DNA of 64,000 nucleotides, taken from Reyranella soli (GTDB taxonomy: Bacteria; Pseudomonadota; Alphaproteobacteria; Reyranellales; Reyranellaceae). Below are positions 41,352 to 50,360 of this stretch, piece by piece; position 1 is the stretch's first letter, and each line of letters starts with the position of its first letter. The stretch is taken from assembly GCF_007992495.1 (NCBI RefSeq), contig NZ_BKAJ01000021.1:1-64000 (forward strand), read 5' to 3'. A program made the position numbers and the translations under genes. Under the pieces are notes generated by a model, which made no database searches, was not told the DNA's origin, and saw only the letters and a program-made list of their open reading frames with translations.

Positions 41352-42773
41352 CTAGACGCCGGCGATCGCCTTCACCTCGAGGAAGTCCTCCATCCCGTAC
41401 TTGCCCCACTCGCGACCGTTGCCGGACTGCTTGTACCCGCCGAACGGGGCGGTGCGCTCGTTCGGAACGCCGTTCAGGTTAACGTTGCCGGCGCGGATCT
41501 GCTTGCCGACGCGCTTGGCGCTTTCGACCGAGCCGGCGGAGACGTAGCCGGCGAGGCCGTAGGGCGTGTCGTTGGCGATCTTGACCGCTTCGGCCTCGTC
41601 CTTGGCGCCGAGGATGGTGATCACCGGCCCGAAGATTTCCTCGCGGGCGATCGTCATATCGTTGGTCACGTCGGCGAACACGGTCGGGCGAACATAGAAG
41701 CCCTTGTTGACGCCCTCGGGCAGGCCGGGACCGCCGGCGACGAGCGTCGCGCCCTCGTCGACGCCCTTCTTGATCAGCGCCTGGATCTTGTCCCACTGGG
41801 TGCGATTGACCACGGGACCGATCGTGGTGCCCTCGGCCTTCGGGTCGCCCGCCTTCGTCTTGTCGGCGACGGCCTTTGCGATCGCCTTCACTTCATTCAT
41901 CTTGCTGGACGGCACGATCATGCGTGTCGGCGCATTGCACGACTGGCCCGAGTTGTTGAACACCTGAGCCACGCCGCCGCTGACCGCCTTGGTGAAGTCG
42001 GCGTCTTCCAGGATGACGTTCGGCGACTTGCCGCCGAGTTCCTGGCTGACGCGCTTGACGGTATTGGCGGCGCGCTTGGCGACATCGATGCCGGCGCGGG
42101 TCGAGCCGGTGAACGAAATCATGTCGATGCCCTCGTGCTCGCTCATGGCGACGCCGACTTCGGGGCCAAGGCCGTTGACGAGGTTGAATACGCCCTTCGG
42201 AACGCCGGCTGCGTGCATGACTTCGGCGAAGATCAGGGCCGAGGTCGGCGTGAATTCCGACGGCTTCAGGATCATGGTGCACCCGGCGGCGATCGCGGGC
42301 GCGACCTTGCAGGCGATCTGGTTGAGCGGCCAGTTCCACGGGGTGATCATGCCGACCACGCCGATCGGTTCGCGCACGACAACGGCCTTGCCGACCGTTT
42401 CCTCGAATTCATAGTCCTTCAGCACCTGCAGGGTCGACATCAGGTGACCGAGGCCGGCGCCGGCCTGAGCCCGCTCGGCCATCGGGATCGGCGCTCCCAT
42501 TTCGTCGGAGATGGCGGCGGCAATGTCCTTGGAGCGCGCCTTGTAGGCCTCAATGATCTTTTCGAGCAGCGCGATGCGCTCCTCGCGCGTCGTGACCGAG
42601 AAGGTCTCGAACGCCTTGCGGGCGGCGGCAACGGCCTTGTCAACGTCCGCCTTCGAGCCGACGGCGACGTCATACATGCGCTCTTCGGTGGCCGGATTGA
42701 CCACTGGCACCGTCTTCATGACGGCCGGGTCGACCCAGGCGCCGTCGATATAGAATTTCGTGCGATTGACCAT
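41352..42773 (-). CDS. Aldehyde dehydrogenase family protein (second)
   Basis: 473 residues. Intact motifs: TPWNWPLNQ, the Glu in QELGGKSPNV, the catalytic Cys in FNNSGQSCNAPTR, and EEIFGPVITILG. The CxxP-type active-site context (SGQSCNAPTRM) is typical of the broad group annotated as ALDH family or coniferyl/3-succinoylsemialdehyde-pyridine dehydrogenase; no specific substrate is claimed. It resembles its downstream neighbour only at family level, so it is not a recent duplicate. Confidence 0.9.
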   Translation of the reverse strand: MVNRTKFYIDGAWVDPAVMKTVPVVNPATEERMYDVAVGSKADVDKAVAAARKAFETFSVTTREERIALLEKIIEAYKARSKDIAAAISDEMGAPIPMAERAQAGAGLGHLMSTLQVLKDYEFEETVGKAVVVREPIGVVGMITPWNWPLNQIACKVAPAIAAGCTMILKPSEFTPTSALIFAEVMHAAGVPKGVFNLVNGLGPEVGVAMSEHEGIDMISFTGSTRAGIDVAKRAANTVKRVSQELGGKSPNVILEDADFTKAVSGGVAQVFNNSGQSCNAPTRMIVPSSKMNEVKAIAKAVADKTKAGDPKAEGTTIGPVVNRTQWDKIQALIKKGVDEGATLVAGGPGLPEGVNKGFYVRPTVFADVTNDMTIAREEIFGPVITILGAKDEAEAVKIANDTPYGLAGYVSAGSVESAKRVGKQIRAGNVNLNGVPNERTAPFGGYKQSGNGREWGKYGMEDFLEVKAIAGV

Positions 42774-42916
42774 TGGCTGTTCCTTCTTGATTTCAGGGCC
42801 CTATCGGGCGGCGGCGACGCGACGTCGGGCGGTAGGAATTTAGCGACTGAAGGGCGGTCTGCCTACAGAGGAGGGCGGTCTGGAAGACCAGGCGGCAGCG
42901 TTCGCTGTCACCCACG

Positions 42917-42940
42917 AAAAAGCCGCCCGAAAGGGCGGCT
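42917..42940 (-). terminator. Intrinsic terminator of rpmG
   Basis: Read on the minus strand: stem AGCCGCCC / GGGCGGCT with a TTTC loop, followed by TTTTT. It lies about 50 bp after the rpmG stop and fits the classical intrinsic pattern. It is the clearest terminator in the window. A second 8-bp perfect hairpin, GACGTCCC / GGGACGTC (42975-42994), overlaps the rpmG stop codon, and a half copy of the inner repeat of the 21.5-kb island lies at about 42954-42975. Confidence 0.8.
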
Positions 42941-42992
42941 GGTTCGGTCGGATCCCTCGCGTTCCGCTCGGGATGACGTCCCTTGCGGGACG

Positions 42993-43160
42993 TCACTTCA
43001 TCTTCGATTCCTTGAAGACGACATGCTTGCGCACGACCGGGTCGTACTTCTTCAGCTCCATCTTCTCGGTCTTGGTGCGCGGGTTCTTGCGCGTCACGTA
43101 ATAGAAGCCGGTGTCGGCGCTGGACACCATCTTGATCAGGATCGAGGTCGGCTTGGCCAT
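42993..43160 (-). CDS. rpmG: 50S ribosomal protein L33
   Basis: 55 residues. The sequence [20 protein letters not shown] is the alphaproteobacterial L33 start, followed by [20 protein letters not shown] and [15 protein letters not shown], ending TGA. It lacks the CxxC zinc pairs of the zinc-binding paralogue, so it is the zinc-independent form. It closes a series of minus-strand core genes (topA, rnr, DUF983, S41 protease), which is the frequent order in this class. An intrinsic terminator follows. Confidence 0.95.
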   Translation of the reverse strand: MAKPTSILIKMVSSADTGFYYVTRKNPRTKTEKMELKKYDPVVRKHVVFKESKMK

Positions 43161-43253
43161 GGTCTTGTCCCTATGCCCGGAAGGGCGAATCTCTGGAAGG
43201 CGGGCAAACTAGTCGCTGCCTCGCCAGTGTCAAGTCGCCTGTTAGCGGCCCTA

Positions 43254-44843
43254 TTAGCGAGCCGTGGCCTGCTGGGTCGCCGCATGCACGGCGTGGGCAT
43301 AAAGGCCGCGGTCGCGCAGCAGCCGGGTGGCGATCTCGACGTCGCGCTCGGGGCTCGCCTCGCCCGGCGGGCAGATCTTGCGCAGGTCGGTCACTTCCTG
43401 CTGGGTCGGATTGCGCAGCGCATGCCAGCGCATCAGCGTGCCCTGGCTGGAATCGACAGAGTTGGTGTTCAGCTGTCCGACATCGGCGACCTTGGAGGTG
43501 CAGATGTTGGGCAGCACGCCGAGCTCGTTCCAGGTGTAGCCGGACGGCGCATTCAGGCGCGACCAGGTCAGGATCAGCTCACCCTCGTTGGCCAGCCGCA
43601 CCACCGTCTGCACCGTGCCCTTGCCGTAGCTGGTGCTGCCGACGACGACGGCACGGCCGCGGTCCTGCAGGGCGGCGGCGACGATCTCCGCCGCCGAGGC
43701 CGAGCCGCCGTTCATCAGCACGACGATCGGCATGTCGGGCGTCTTGGCGCTGCTGCCGCTCTTGTAGGTGCGCCGGCTGTCGGGATGACGGCCGCTGGTC
43801 GAGAAGATGGTGCCGTTGTTGATGAACAGCTCAGACACGGTCTGCGCCTGGTCGAGCAGGCCGCCGCGGTTGGAGCGCATGTCGATGATGACCCCGGCCA
43901 TGCCGTTGCCGAGCTCGGCTCGGGCCTTGTCGATGGCGGCCTTGAGGTTGTCGGTGGTGGCGCTGTTGAACCCGGTCAGGTGGATCAGCGCCACGTCGCC
44001 GCGGCGTTCATAGGTGACCGTGGTGGGGATGATGCGGGCCCGCTTCATGCTCAGCACGTATTCGGCACCCTGCGAGCTGCGCAGCACGGTGATGGCGACC
44101 GGCGCGCCGATCGAGCCGCGCAGCTTGGCGACGACGTCGCTCAACGGACGCTCGATCATCGATTCGCCGTCGATCGACAGGATCTGGTCGCCGACCTGGA
44201 TGCCGGCCTTGGCGGCAGGGGAATCCGCCTGCACGGCGCGGATCATGATCCTCTTGTCGTCGGTCCGCTCGACGGTGATGCCGATGCCGCCGCCGCCGTC
44301 GCGCTGGAAGCGGTTGTCGCGCGCCTCGTCGGGATCGGCGTAGCGGCTGTTGCGGTCGAGCTGCTTGGTGGTGGCCGTCATGGCTTCGCGGATCAGCTGC
44401 TGGCGGTCGGTGTGCTGCAGCGCCGGCGAGGCGTCGACCGACCCCGCCATCAGCTCGGCCAGCATGCCGCCCCAGGCGCGGCCGTCGGTCGGGTCGGCCG
44501 GGGTGGGCCGGCTCAGCACTTCGCGGCCGTCGCGCTTGACGGTGAAGGTGGCGTCGGAGGTTTCCAGCACCATGGCCGGATCGGAGCTGGCGAAGCCGCG
44601 GTAGGTCTCGGTCGAGAGCGTCCGGAAATTGGGCTCGAACAGGTGGCGGTCGCCGATGGCGCGGTAGGCCTGCAGGACGACCCGCTCGAGGTTGACGTCG
44701 GCGGCTACCGACGGATTGCGACCGGAGGTGGCCTGCGGGGCGTCAGTCGACGTCGCACAGGAGACGACCAGAGATGAAGCAACGAGAGCGGCTGCCGCGC
44801 GCGGCAGCGCCTTAACGAGAAAAGGGATCAGCGACACTTCCAT
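43254..44843 (-). CDS. S41-family C-terminal processing protease, lipoprotein-like
   Basis: 529 residues. The N terminus has a lipoprotein-type signal (ALVASSLVVSC, lipid Cys29), so it likely sits in the periplasm on a membrane. A PDZ domain lies at about 184-265 (GGGIGITVERTD...GDQILSIDGESM), and the catalytic Ser383 (GGSASAAE) and Lys408 (TSYGKGTVQ) are 25 residues apart as in Prc/CtpA. The ATG at 44843 fits the signal; an upstream in-frame extension does not. Probable role: trimming or removing periplasmic envelope proteins. Confidence 0.88.
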   Translation of the reverse strand: MEVSLIPFLVKALPRAAAALVASSLVVSCATSTDAPQATSGRNPSVAADVNLERVVLQAYRAIGDRHLFEPNFRTLSTETYRGFASSDPAMVLETSDATFTVKRDGREVLSRPTPADPTDGRAWGGMLAELMAGSVDASPALQHTDRQQLIREAMTATTKQLDRNSRYADPDEARDNRFQRDGGGGIGITVERTDDKRIMIRAVQADSPAAKAGIQVGDQILSIDGESMIERPLSDVVAKLRGSIGAPVAITVLRSSQGAEYVLSMKRARIIPTTVTYERRGDVALIHLTGFNSATTDNLKAAIDKARAELGNGMAGVIIDMRSNRGGLLDQAQTVSELFINNGTIFSTSGRHPDSRRTYKSGSSAKTPDMPIVVLMNGGSASAAEIVAAALQDRGRAVVVGSTSYGKGTVQTVVRLANEGELILTWSRLNAPSGYTWNELGVLPNICTSKVADVGQLNTNSVDSSQGTLMRWHALRNPTQQEVTDLRKICPPGEASPERDVEIATRLLRDRGLYAHAVHAATQQATAR

Positions 44844-44892
44844 ACCCAGCAACGGCAAGCATAGCACAGGCCGTCGGCGGGCGGCCACGTTT

Positions 44893-45297
44893 TCAGGCTG
44901 AGGGGTCGTAACTCCCGGTCGTTGAAGGCTTGGGAGCGGCTATCCGATGCGCCCATAGGAGCGCAATGACGGCGCCTTTTATCCGCGGCAGGAGCAAAAG
45001 TGCAAGAACTACCGACAGGGGAAGCCACAACGCCGCATGTACCCATAGGGGTGGCTCGCCGCCGTAGCGCTCGAACACGAGCACGAGCGGGACGACAATG
45101 TGGCCGACCGCAAAAATCGTGAAGTACGCCGGCGCATCGTCGGCGCGGAATGGCTCCAGGCCAAGCTCGCAGGCCGGGCAGTGGCTGCGCATCTTGAGGA
45201 AGCTCGAGAACAGGCTGCCGGCGCCGCAGCGCGGACACCTGCCGCGCCAGCCGCGCCACAGGCAGGTCCAGATATCCGGCGAGCGTTCCTCATTCAT
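44893..45297 (-). CDS. DUF983 family membrane protein
   Basis: 134 residues. It has a zinc-ribbon-like start (RCPRCGAGSLFSSF, HCPACELGLE) and two transmembrane helices (about 58-78 and 88-108). DUF983 proteins are uncharacterised inner-membrane proteins and occur next to rnr and topA in many alphaproteobacteria. The ATG at 45297 is 22 bp past the rnr stop, with GGCGGG upstream; a longer frame running into rnr is not used. Confidence 0.85.
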   Translation of the reverse strand: MNEERSPDIWTCLWRGWRGRCPRCGAGSLFSSFLKMRSHCPACELGLEPFRADDAPAYFTIFAVGHIVVPLVLVFERYGGEPPLWVHAALWLPLSVVLALLLLPRIKGAVIALLWAHRIAAPKPSTTGSYDPSA

Positions 45298-45319
45298 CCC
45301 GCCAAGATGGGCCCTTGCT

Positions 45320-47596
45320 TTATCGGCGTCGTCGCGACCGTTTGTCCTTTGGGCCGCCACGCTGCGCGACCGGACGCCGCGGCGTGCGGCGATCGTGGCG
45401 ACTGCCGCGCGGCGGCGCGTGGCGCTCGACGCGCTCGATGACATCGACGATCTCGAACAAAAGGCCGCCGGTAGCGATGTCGGCCTCGACCAGTTTCAGC
45501 CGCAATCTGTCGCCCAGGCCGAATGTCTCGCCGGTTCGCTCGCCGATCAGCATCTGGCGGCCCTCGTCGTGGCGGAAGAACTCCTGGCCCAGCGACCGGA
45601 TGGGGATCAGCCCGTCGGCGCCACTGGCGTCGAGTGCGGCGAACAGGCCGAAGCGGGTGACGCTGGTGACGCGGCCGGGGAAGGTGGCGCCGACATGTGC
45701 CGCCATGAACGCCGCGACATAGCGGTCCATGGCGCCGCGCTCGGCCGCCACGGCGCGGCGCTCGCACATGGAAAGGTGCTCACCGAACTCGGCGAAGCGG
45801 CCCTTGTCGGCCTCCGGCAAGCCGCCTTCGCCCAGGCCATAGGCCGCGATCAGGGCGCGGTGCACGATCAGGTCGGGAAAGCGGCGGATCGGCGAGGTGA
45901 AATGGGCGTAGCGCGCCAATGCCAGGCCGAAATGACCGAGATTGTCGGGGCTGTACACAGCCTGGCTCTGGCTGCGCAGCATGGTCTCGTTGACCAGGCG
46001 GGCGACCGGCTTGTCCGCGACCTGGTGCAGGACGCGATTGAGGTCGCCGGGCCGGATCCGCGGGCCGGCTGGCAGGCCAACGCCCAGAGTGCCAAGGAAC
46101 TCACGCAGGCCCTCGATCTTGGCGGCGTCGGGGTTGTCGTGGATGCGGTAGAGGCACGGTGTGTGGCGCTGCTCCAGCGCCTGGGCGGCGGCAACGTTGG
46201 CCAGGACCATGAACTCCTCGATCAGCTTGTGGCTGTCGAGCCGCTCGCGCACGCCGATCTCGGCAATGCGGCCATCGTCGCCCAAGGTGACCTGGCGCTC
46301 GGGCAGGTCGAGGTCGAGCGCGCCGCGCTTTTCGCGCGCCGCCAGCAGAACCTTGTAAGCGCCATAGAGCGGGCGGATGACCTTGCCCATCAGGGGCGCG
46401 ATCTCGGCGTCCGGCATGCCGTCCTGGGCGCGCTGGACGCGGGTGTAGGTGAGGCGCGCGGCCGAGCGGATCATGGCGCGGTGGAAGCGGTGGCGCTTGA
46501 GATGTCCTTCGGCATCGATCCACATTTCTGCTGCCAGCACCGGTCGATCCTCGTGAGGGACCAGCGAGCACCAGTGGTTGGAAAGCGCCTCTGGCAGCAT
46601 GGGCACCACCCGGTCGGGGAAATAGACCGAGGTGCCGCGGCGGTAGGCGGCGCGGTCGAGCGGCTTGTCCGGCCGCACGTACCAAGCGACGTCGGCGATG
46701 GCGACCAGGAGGCGCCAGCCGCCGGGATGGTCCGGATCGGGCTCGGCGAACACCGCGTCGTCGAAGTCGCGGGCGTCCTCGCCGTCGATGGTGACCAGCG
46801 GCGTGTCGCGCAGGTCGAGCCGTTGGCCGAGCGGCGCCGCCTTGGCGCGCTCGGCTTCCTCCAGCGCGGCCGCCGGGAACTCGACCGGGATGTCGTTGGC
46901 CGCGATCGAGATCAGGCTGACAGTGCGCGGGTCGCTCATGGCGCCGACGCGCTCGCTCACGCGGGCGCGCCGGGCGAGCGCGCCGCCGGAGGGCTCGACC
47001 CAGACGATGTCGCCGGGCTCGGCGCCGTTCTTGTCGGCTGGCCGGATGTCGTAGCTCGCCTTCAGCTTGCGGTCGGTCGGCGTCACGATGCCCATGCCGT
47101 CGCGGCCCGATGGCTCCTCATAGAGGCCGAGCACCCGGCGCGGGGCGCTGCCCAGCGTACGGATGATGCGGGCCTCGTAGGTATTCTTGCCGCGGCGCTT
47201 CAGCGAGGCGAGCACCCGGTCGCCGACCGCGGGGGCGGGGCCGCTGCCCCTTCCGCCGGAAGACTGGGCCTGCGGATTGATTTCGATGCGGGGCGGGGGG
47301 CCCTCTTTTTCTTCGTCGTGGCGGCGCGGCACGGCCAGCAGATGGCCGTCGTCGTCGACCCGCACGATCTCCAGTACGGTGATGTCAGTCAGTGTTTTTG
47401 GATCCTTGAATGTCTTGGCGCGGTCGGCGGCGATGTCGCCTGAATCGCGCAGGTTGCGCAGCAGCTCCTTGAGCTCGATGCGTTGGTCGCCCTTCAGCCC
47501 GAAGGCACGCGCGATCTCGCGCTTGCCCACCGGGGTGGCGCTCTCCTTGATGAATGCCAGCAGTTCGTCGCGGGTCGGGACTTTGCCCTTAGCCAT
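45320..47596 (-). CDS. rnr: Ribonuclease R
   Basis: Processive 3'-5' exoribonuclease able to degrade structured RNA, 758 residues. The layout is an N-terminal helical/winged part, cold-shock OB domains, the RNB catalytic domain with DGEDARDFDDAV (the metal-binding Asp cluster), then an S1 domain and a short basic tail rich in Arg. Its ATG overlaps the topA stop by 8 bp, so the two are translationally coupled. The DUF983 gene follows by 22 bp. Confidence 0.95.
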   Translation of the reverse strand: MAKGKVPTRDELLAFIKESATPVGKREIARAFGLKGDQRIELKELLRNLRDSGDIAADRAKTFKDPKTLTDITVLEIVRVDDDGHLLAVPRRHDEEKEGPPPRIEINPQAQSSGGRGSGPAPAVGDRVLASLKRRGKNTYEARIIRTLGSAPRRVLGLYEEPSGRDGMGIVTPTDRKLKASYDIRPADKNGAEPGDIVWVEPSGGALARRARVSERVGAMSDPRTVSLISIAANDIPVEFPAAALEEAERAKAAPLGQRLDLRDTPLVTIDGEDARDFDDAVFAEPDPDHPGGWRLLVAIADVAWYVRPDKPLDRAAYRRGTSVYFPDRVVPMLPEALSNHWCSLVPHEDRPVLAAEMWIDAEGHLKRHRFHRAMIRSAARLTYTRVQRAQDGMPDAEIAPLMGKVIRPLYGAYKVLLAAREKRGALDLDLPERQVTLGDDGRIAEIGVRERLDSHKLIEEFMVLANVAAAQALEQRHTPCLYRIHDNPDAAKIEGLREFLGTLGVGLPAGPRIRPGDLNRVLHQVADKPVARLVNETMLRSQSQAVYSPDNLGHFGLALARYAHFTSPIRRFPDLIVHRALIAAYGLGEGGLPEADKGRFAEFGEHLSMCERRAVAAERGAMDRYVAAFMAAHVGATFPGRVTSVTRFGLFAALDASGADGLIPIRSLGQEFFRHDEGRQMLIGERTGETFGLGDRLRLKLVEADIATGGLLFEIVDVIERVERHAPPRGSRHDRRTPRRPVAQRGGPKDKRSRRRR

Positions 47597-50300
47597 CGGT
47601 CCCGGTGCGCGGCGGCGTCTCGGCCCCCTTGCCCTTGGCGGCCTTGGCGGCCTTCTTCTTGGGGGTGGCCTTCTTCTTGGCCTTGGCCGCTGCCTTGGCG
47701 GTGTCGCCAGCGTCGTTGGCGGGAACCGGCACGGCTTTCTTGGCCCGCGTCACCTTGGGCTTCTTGCCGCCACCCTTGGCGGCGCGCTCGGCCAGCAGCG
47801 CCACCGCCTGGTCGAGAGTCAGCTCGTCCGGCTTGAGGTCGCGCGGCACGGTGGCGTTGATGCCGCCATGCTTCACGTAGGGACCGTAGCGGCCCTCGTA
47901 GAGCTCGACCGGCGCCTCGTCGGCGGGATGGTTGCCGACGGTGCGGATCGGCTTGGCGGCGGCGCGGCCGCGACCGGTCGCCTTGGCCTCGGCCAAGAGC
48001 GCCATGGCGCGGTTCATGCCGATGTCGAGCACGCTCTCGTCGGCCGGAATGGTCTTGTATTTCGTGGCGTGCCGCACGTACGGGCCGAAGCGGCCGACGC
48101 CGGCCAGCACGGGCTGGCCGTCCTCGGGATGGGGCCCCAACTCGCGCGGCAGCGAGAGCAGCGCCAGCGCCTTCTCGAGCGTGACCTCGTCCGGGGTCAT
48201 GCCCTTCAGCAGCGACTGCCGCTTGGGCTTCTCCTTGCCCTCGGGCTCGCCGAGCTGGACGTAGAGGCCGTATGGGCCGTTGCGCAGTGTCACGACCTTG
48301 CCGGTGGCCGGATCGGTGCCCAGCACCTTGGGGCCGTCGAGGTTGGCGCCCGAGGCGGCATCGGCGTCGGGATCGACGATGCCGAGCTTGCGGGTGAAAC
48401 GGCACTCCGGATAGTTCGAGCAGCCGATGAAGGCGCCGAACTTGCCGAGCTTCAGGCCGAGCCGGCCGTTGGCGCAGGACGGGCAGTCGCGCGGGCTCTT
48501 GCCGCCATTGTCGTTGGCCGGGAAGAAGTGCGGGCCCAGCTCCTCGTCGAGCTTGTCGAGCACTTCCTTGACGCGCAGATCCTTGGTCTCGCCGACCGCA
48601 GCCGAGAAGGCTTTCCAGAACTCGCGCAGCACCTGGCGCCAATCGATCTTGCCGTCGGAGATCTCGTCCAGCTCGTCCTCGAGATGGGCGGTGAAGTTGT
48701 ATTCGACGTAGCGCGGAAAGTAAGTCTGCAGGAAGGCCGTGACGATGCGGCCGCGGTCCTCGGGCACGAAGCGCTTGCGGTCGAGTTTCACGTAGTTCCG
48801 GCGTTGCAGCACCTCGATGATGCTGGCGTAGGTCGACGGCCGGCCGATGCCCAGCTCCTCGAGCTTCTTGACCAGGCTCGCCTCGGAATAGCGCGGCGGC
48901 GGCTCGGTGAAATGCTGCTCGGGGAGGACGTCGCGACGCTCCAGGCCCTCGTCCTGGGTAACGTCGGGCAGGATGGCGTTGCCTTCCTCGTCCTCATTAC
49001 CGTTCTCGTCCTTGCCCTCGTCGTAGAGGGTGAGGAAGCCGTTGAACTTGATGACCGAGCCGGTGGCGCGCAGCTGCACGTTCTTGTCGGCGCTGGCGAT
49101 GTCGACCGTGACCTGGTCGAGCACGGCGCTTTCCATCTGGCTGGCGACGGTGCGCTTCCAGATCAGCTCGTAGAGGCCGAGCTGGTCCCGATCGAGGTAC
49201 TGCGCCACGTCCTGCGGCGTGCGGAAGAGGTCGGTCGGGCGGATGGCCTCGTGCGCCTCCTGGGCGTTCTTGGCCTTCGAGGTGTAGACGCGCGGCTTCT
49301 CGGGCAGGTAGCTCTGGCCGTACTTGCTCTCGATCAGGCGACGGGTCTGGCCGACCGCCTCGGGCGCCAGGGTGACGCCGTCGGTACGCATATAAGTAAT
49401 GAGTCCGACTGTCTCGCCGCCGATATCGACGCCTTCGTACAGCCGCTGCGCGATGCGCATGGCGGTGGCGGCGCCCAGGCCGAGCTTGCGCGAGGCCTCC
49501 TGCTGCAGGGTCGAGGTGATGAAGGGCGGCGGCGGGTTGCGGCGGACCTGGCGGCGGTCGATCGACAACACCGAGAAAGCGCGGCGTTCGATCTCGCGCT
49601 TGGCCTGCTCGGCCCGCTCCTGGGTGTCGAGGTCGAACTTGTCGAGCTTGCGGCCGTCCAAGTGGGTGAGGCGGGCCTTCAGCGTCTGCTTCTTGGCCGT
49701 GCCGAACAGGACGTCGACCGTCCAGTATTCGCGGCTCTTGAAGACTTCTATTTCGGCTTCGCGCTCGCAGATCAGGCGCAGCGCTACCGACTGCACGCGG
49801 CCGGCCGAGCGGCTGCCCGGCAATTTGCGCCACAGGACGGGGGAGAGGGTGAAGCCCACCAGGTAGTCGAGCGCCCGGCGCGCCATGTAGGCGTCGATGA
49901 GGTCCTGGTCGAGCTCGCGCGGATGGGCGACGGCGTCCAGGACGGACTGCTTGGTGATGGCGTTGAAGGTGACGCGTTTGACGTCGACGCCTTCCAGCGC
50001 CTTCTTGCGCTTCAGGATATCACGGACATGCCAGGAGATGGCCTCGCCCTCGCGGTCGGGGTCGGTGGCAAGGTAGAGCTTGCCGCCCTTGGTGATGGCG
50101 TTGGCGATGGCGTCCAGCCGCTTCTGCGACTGGGGATCGACCTCCCAGGACATGGCGAAATCTTCATCCGGGCGCACCGAACCGTCCTTGGGCGGCAGGT
50201 CGCGGACATGACCATAGGAGGCCAGCACGGTGTAGCCGGGGCCGAGATACTTCCCAATGGTCTTTGCCTTGGCCGGGGACTCGACGACCAGTACGTCCAT
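47589..50300 (-). CDS. topA: DNA topoisomerase I
   Basis: Type IA topoisomerase that relaxes negative supercoils, 903 residues. The Toprim start MDVLVVESPAKAKTIGKYL is complete, the active-site Tyr is in VGLITYMRTDG, and a zinc-finger-like module CPSCANGRLGLKLG...GCSNYPEC lies at about 600-630. Several Topo C-terminal repeats (RFGPYVRH, GPYVKHGG) follow, and a Lys/Ala-rich tail (AKAAAKAKKKATPKKKAAK) ends the protein, as is common in GC-rich bacteria. It sits between dprA and rnr, the conserved alphaproteobacterial order. Confidence 0.96.
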   Translation of the reverse strand: MDVLVVESPAKAKTIGKYLGPGYTVLASYGHVRDLPPKDGSVRPDEDFAMSWEVDPQSQKRLDAIANAITKGGKLYLATDPDREGEAISWHVRDILKRKKALEGVDVKRVTFNAITKQSVLDAVAHPRELDQDLIDAYMARRALDYLVGFTLSPVLWRKLPGSRSAGRVQSVALRLICEREAEIEVFKSREYWTVDVLFGTAKKQTLKARLTHLDGRKLDKFDLDTQERAEQAKREIERRAFSVLSIDRRQVRRNPPPPFITSTLQQEASRKLGLGAATAMRIAQRLYEGVDIGGETVGLITYMRTDGVTLAPEAVGQTRRLIESKYGQSYLPEKPRVYTSKAKNAQEAHEAIRPTDLFRTPQDVAQYLDRDQLGLYELIWKRTVASQMESAVLDQVTVDIASADKNVQLRATGSVIKFNGFLTLYDEGKDENGNEDEEGNAILPDVTQDEGLERRDVLPEQHFTEPPPRYSEASLVKKLEELGIGRPSTYASIIEVLQRRNYVKLDRKRFVPEDRGRIVTAFLQTYFPRYVEYNFTAHLEDELDEISDGKIDWRQVLREFWKAFSAAVGETKDLRVKEVLDKLDEELGPHFFPANDNGGKSPRDCPSCANGRLGLKLGKFGAFIGCSNYPECRFTRKLGIVDPDADAASGANLDGPKVLGTDPATGKVVTLRNGPYGLYVQLGEPEGKEKPKRQSLLKGMTPDEVTLEKALALLSLPRELGPHPEDGQPVLAGVGRFGPYVRHATKYKTIPADESVLDIGMNRAMALLAEAKATGRGRAAAKPIRTVGNHPADEAPVELYEGRYGPYVKHGGINATVPRDLKPDELTLDQAVALLAERAAKGGGKKPKVTRAKKAVPVPANDAGDTAKAAAKAKKKATPKKKAAKAAKGKGAETPPRTGTDG

Positions 50301-50345
50301 CGTCGGGTATGCTCCAGTAAAACTTTAAAACCCGGAGCTAAATCA

Positions 50346-50360
50346 CTGATATTATATCAG
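50346..50360. promoter_or_regulatory. AT-rich palindrome at the dprA-topA junction
   Basis: CTGATAT-T-ATATCAG, perfect 7-bp arms, overlaps the dprA stop codon (50352-50354) and lies about 46 bp upstream of the topA start. It could be a binding site or part of a supercoiling-sensitive topA promoter; no -35/-10 pair is assigned. Confidence 0.35.

Noticed and set aside
39813..44777. A 1654-codon open frame on the plus strand
   Set aside because: Antisense shadow of two aldehyde dehydrogenases, rpmG and the S41 protease. It spans known gene boundaries and has an Ala/Gly/Arg/His-rich composition typical of shadows.
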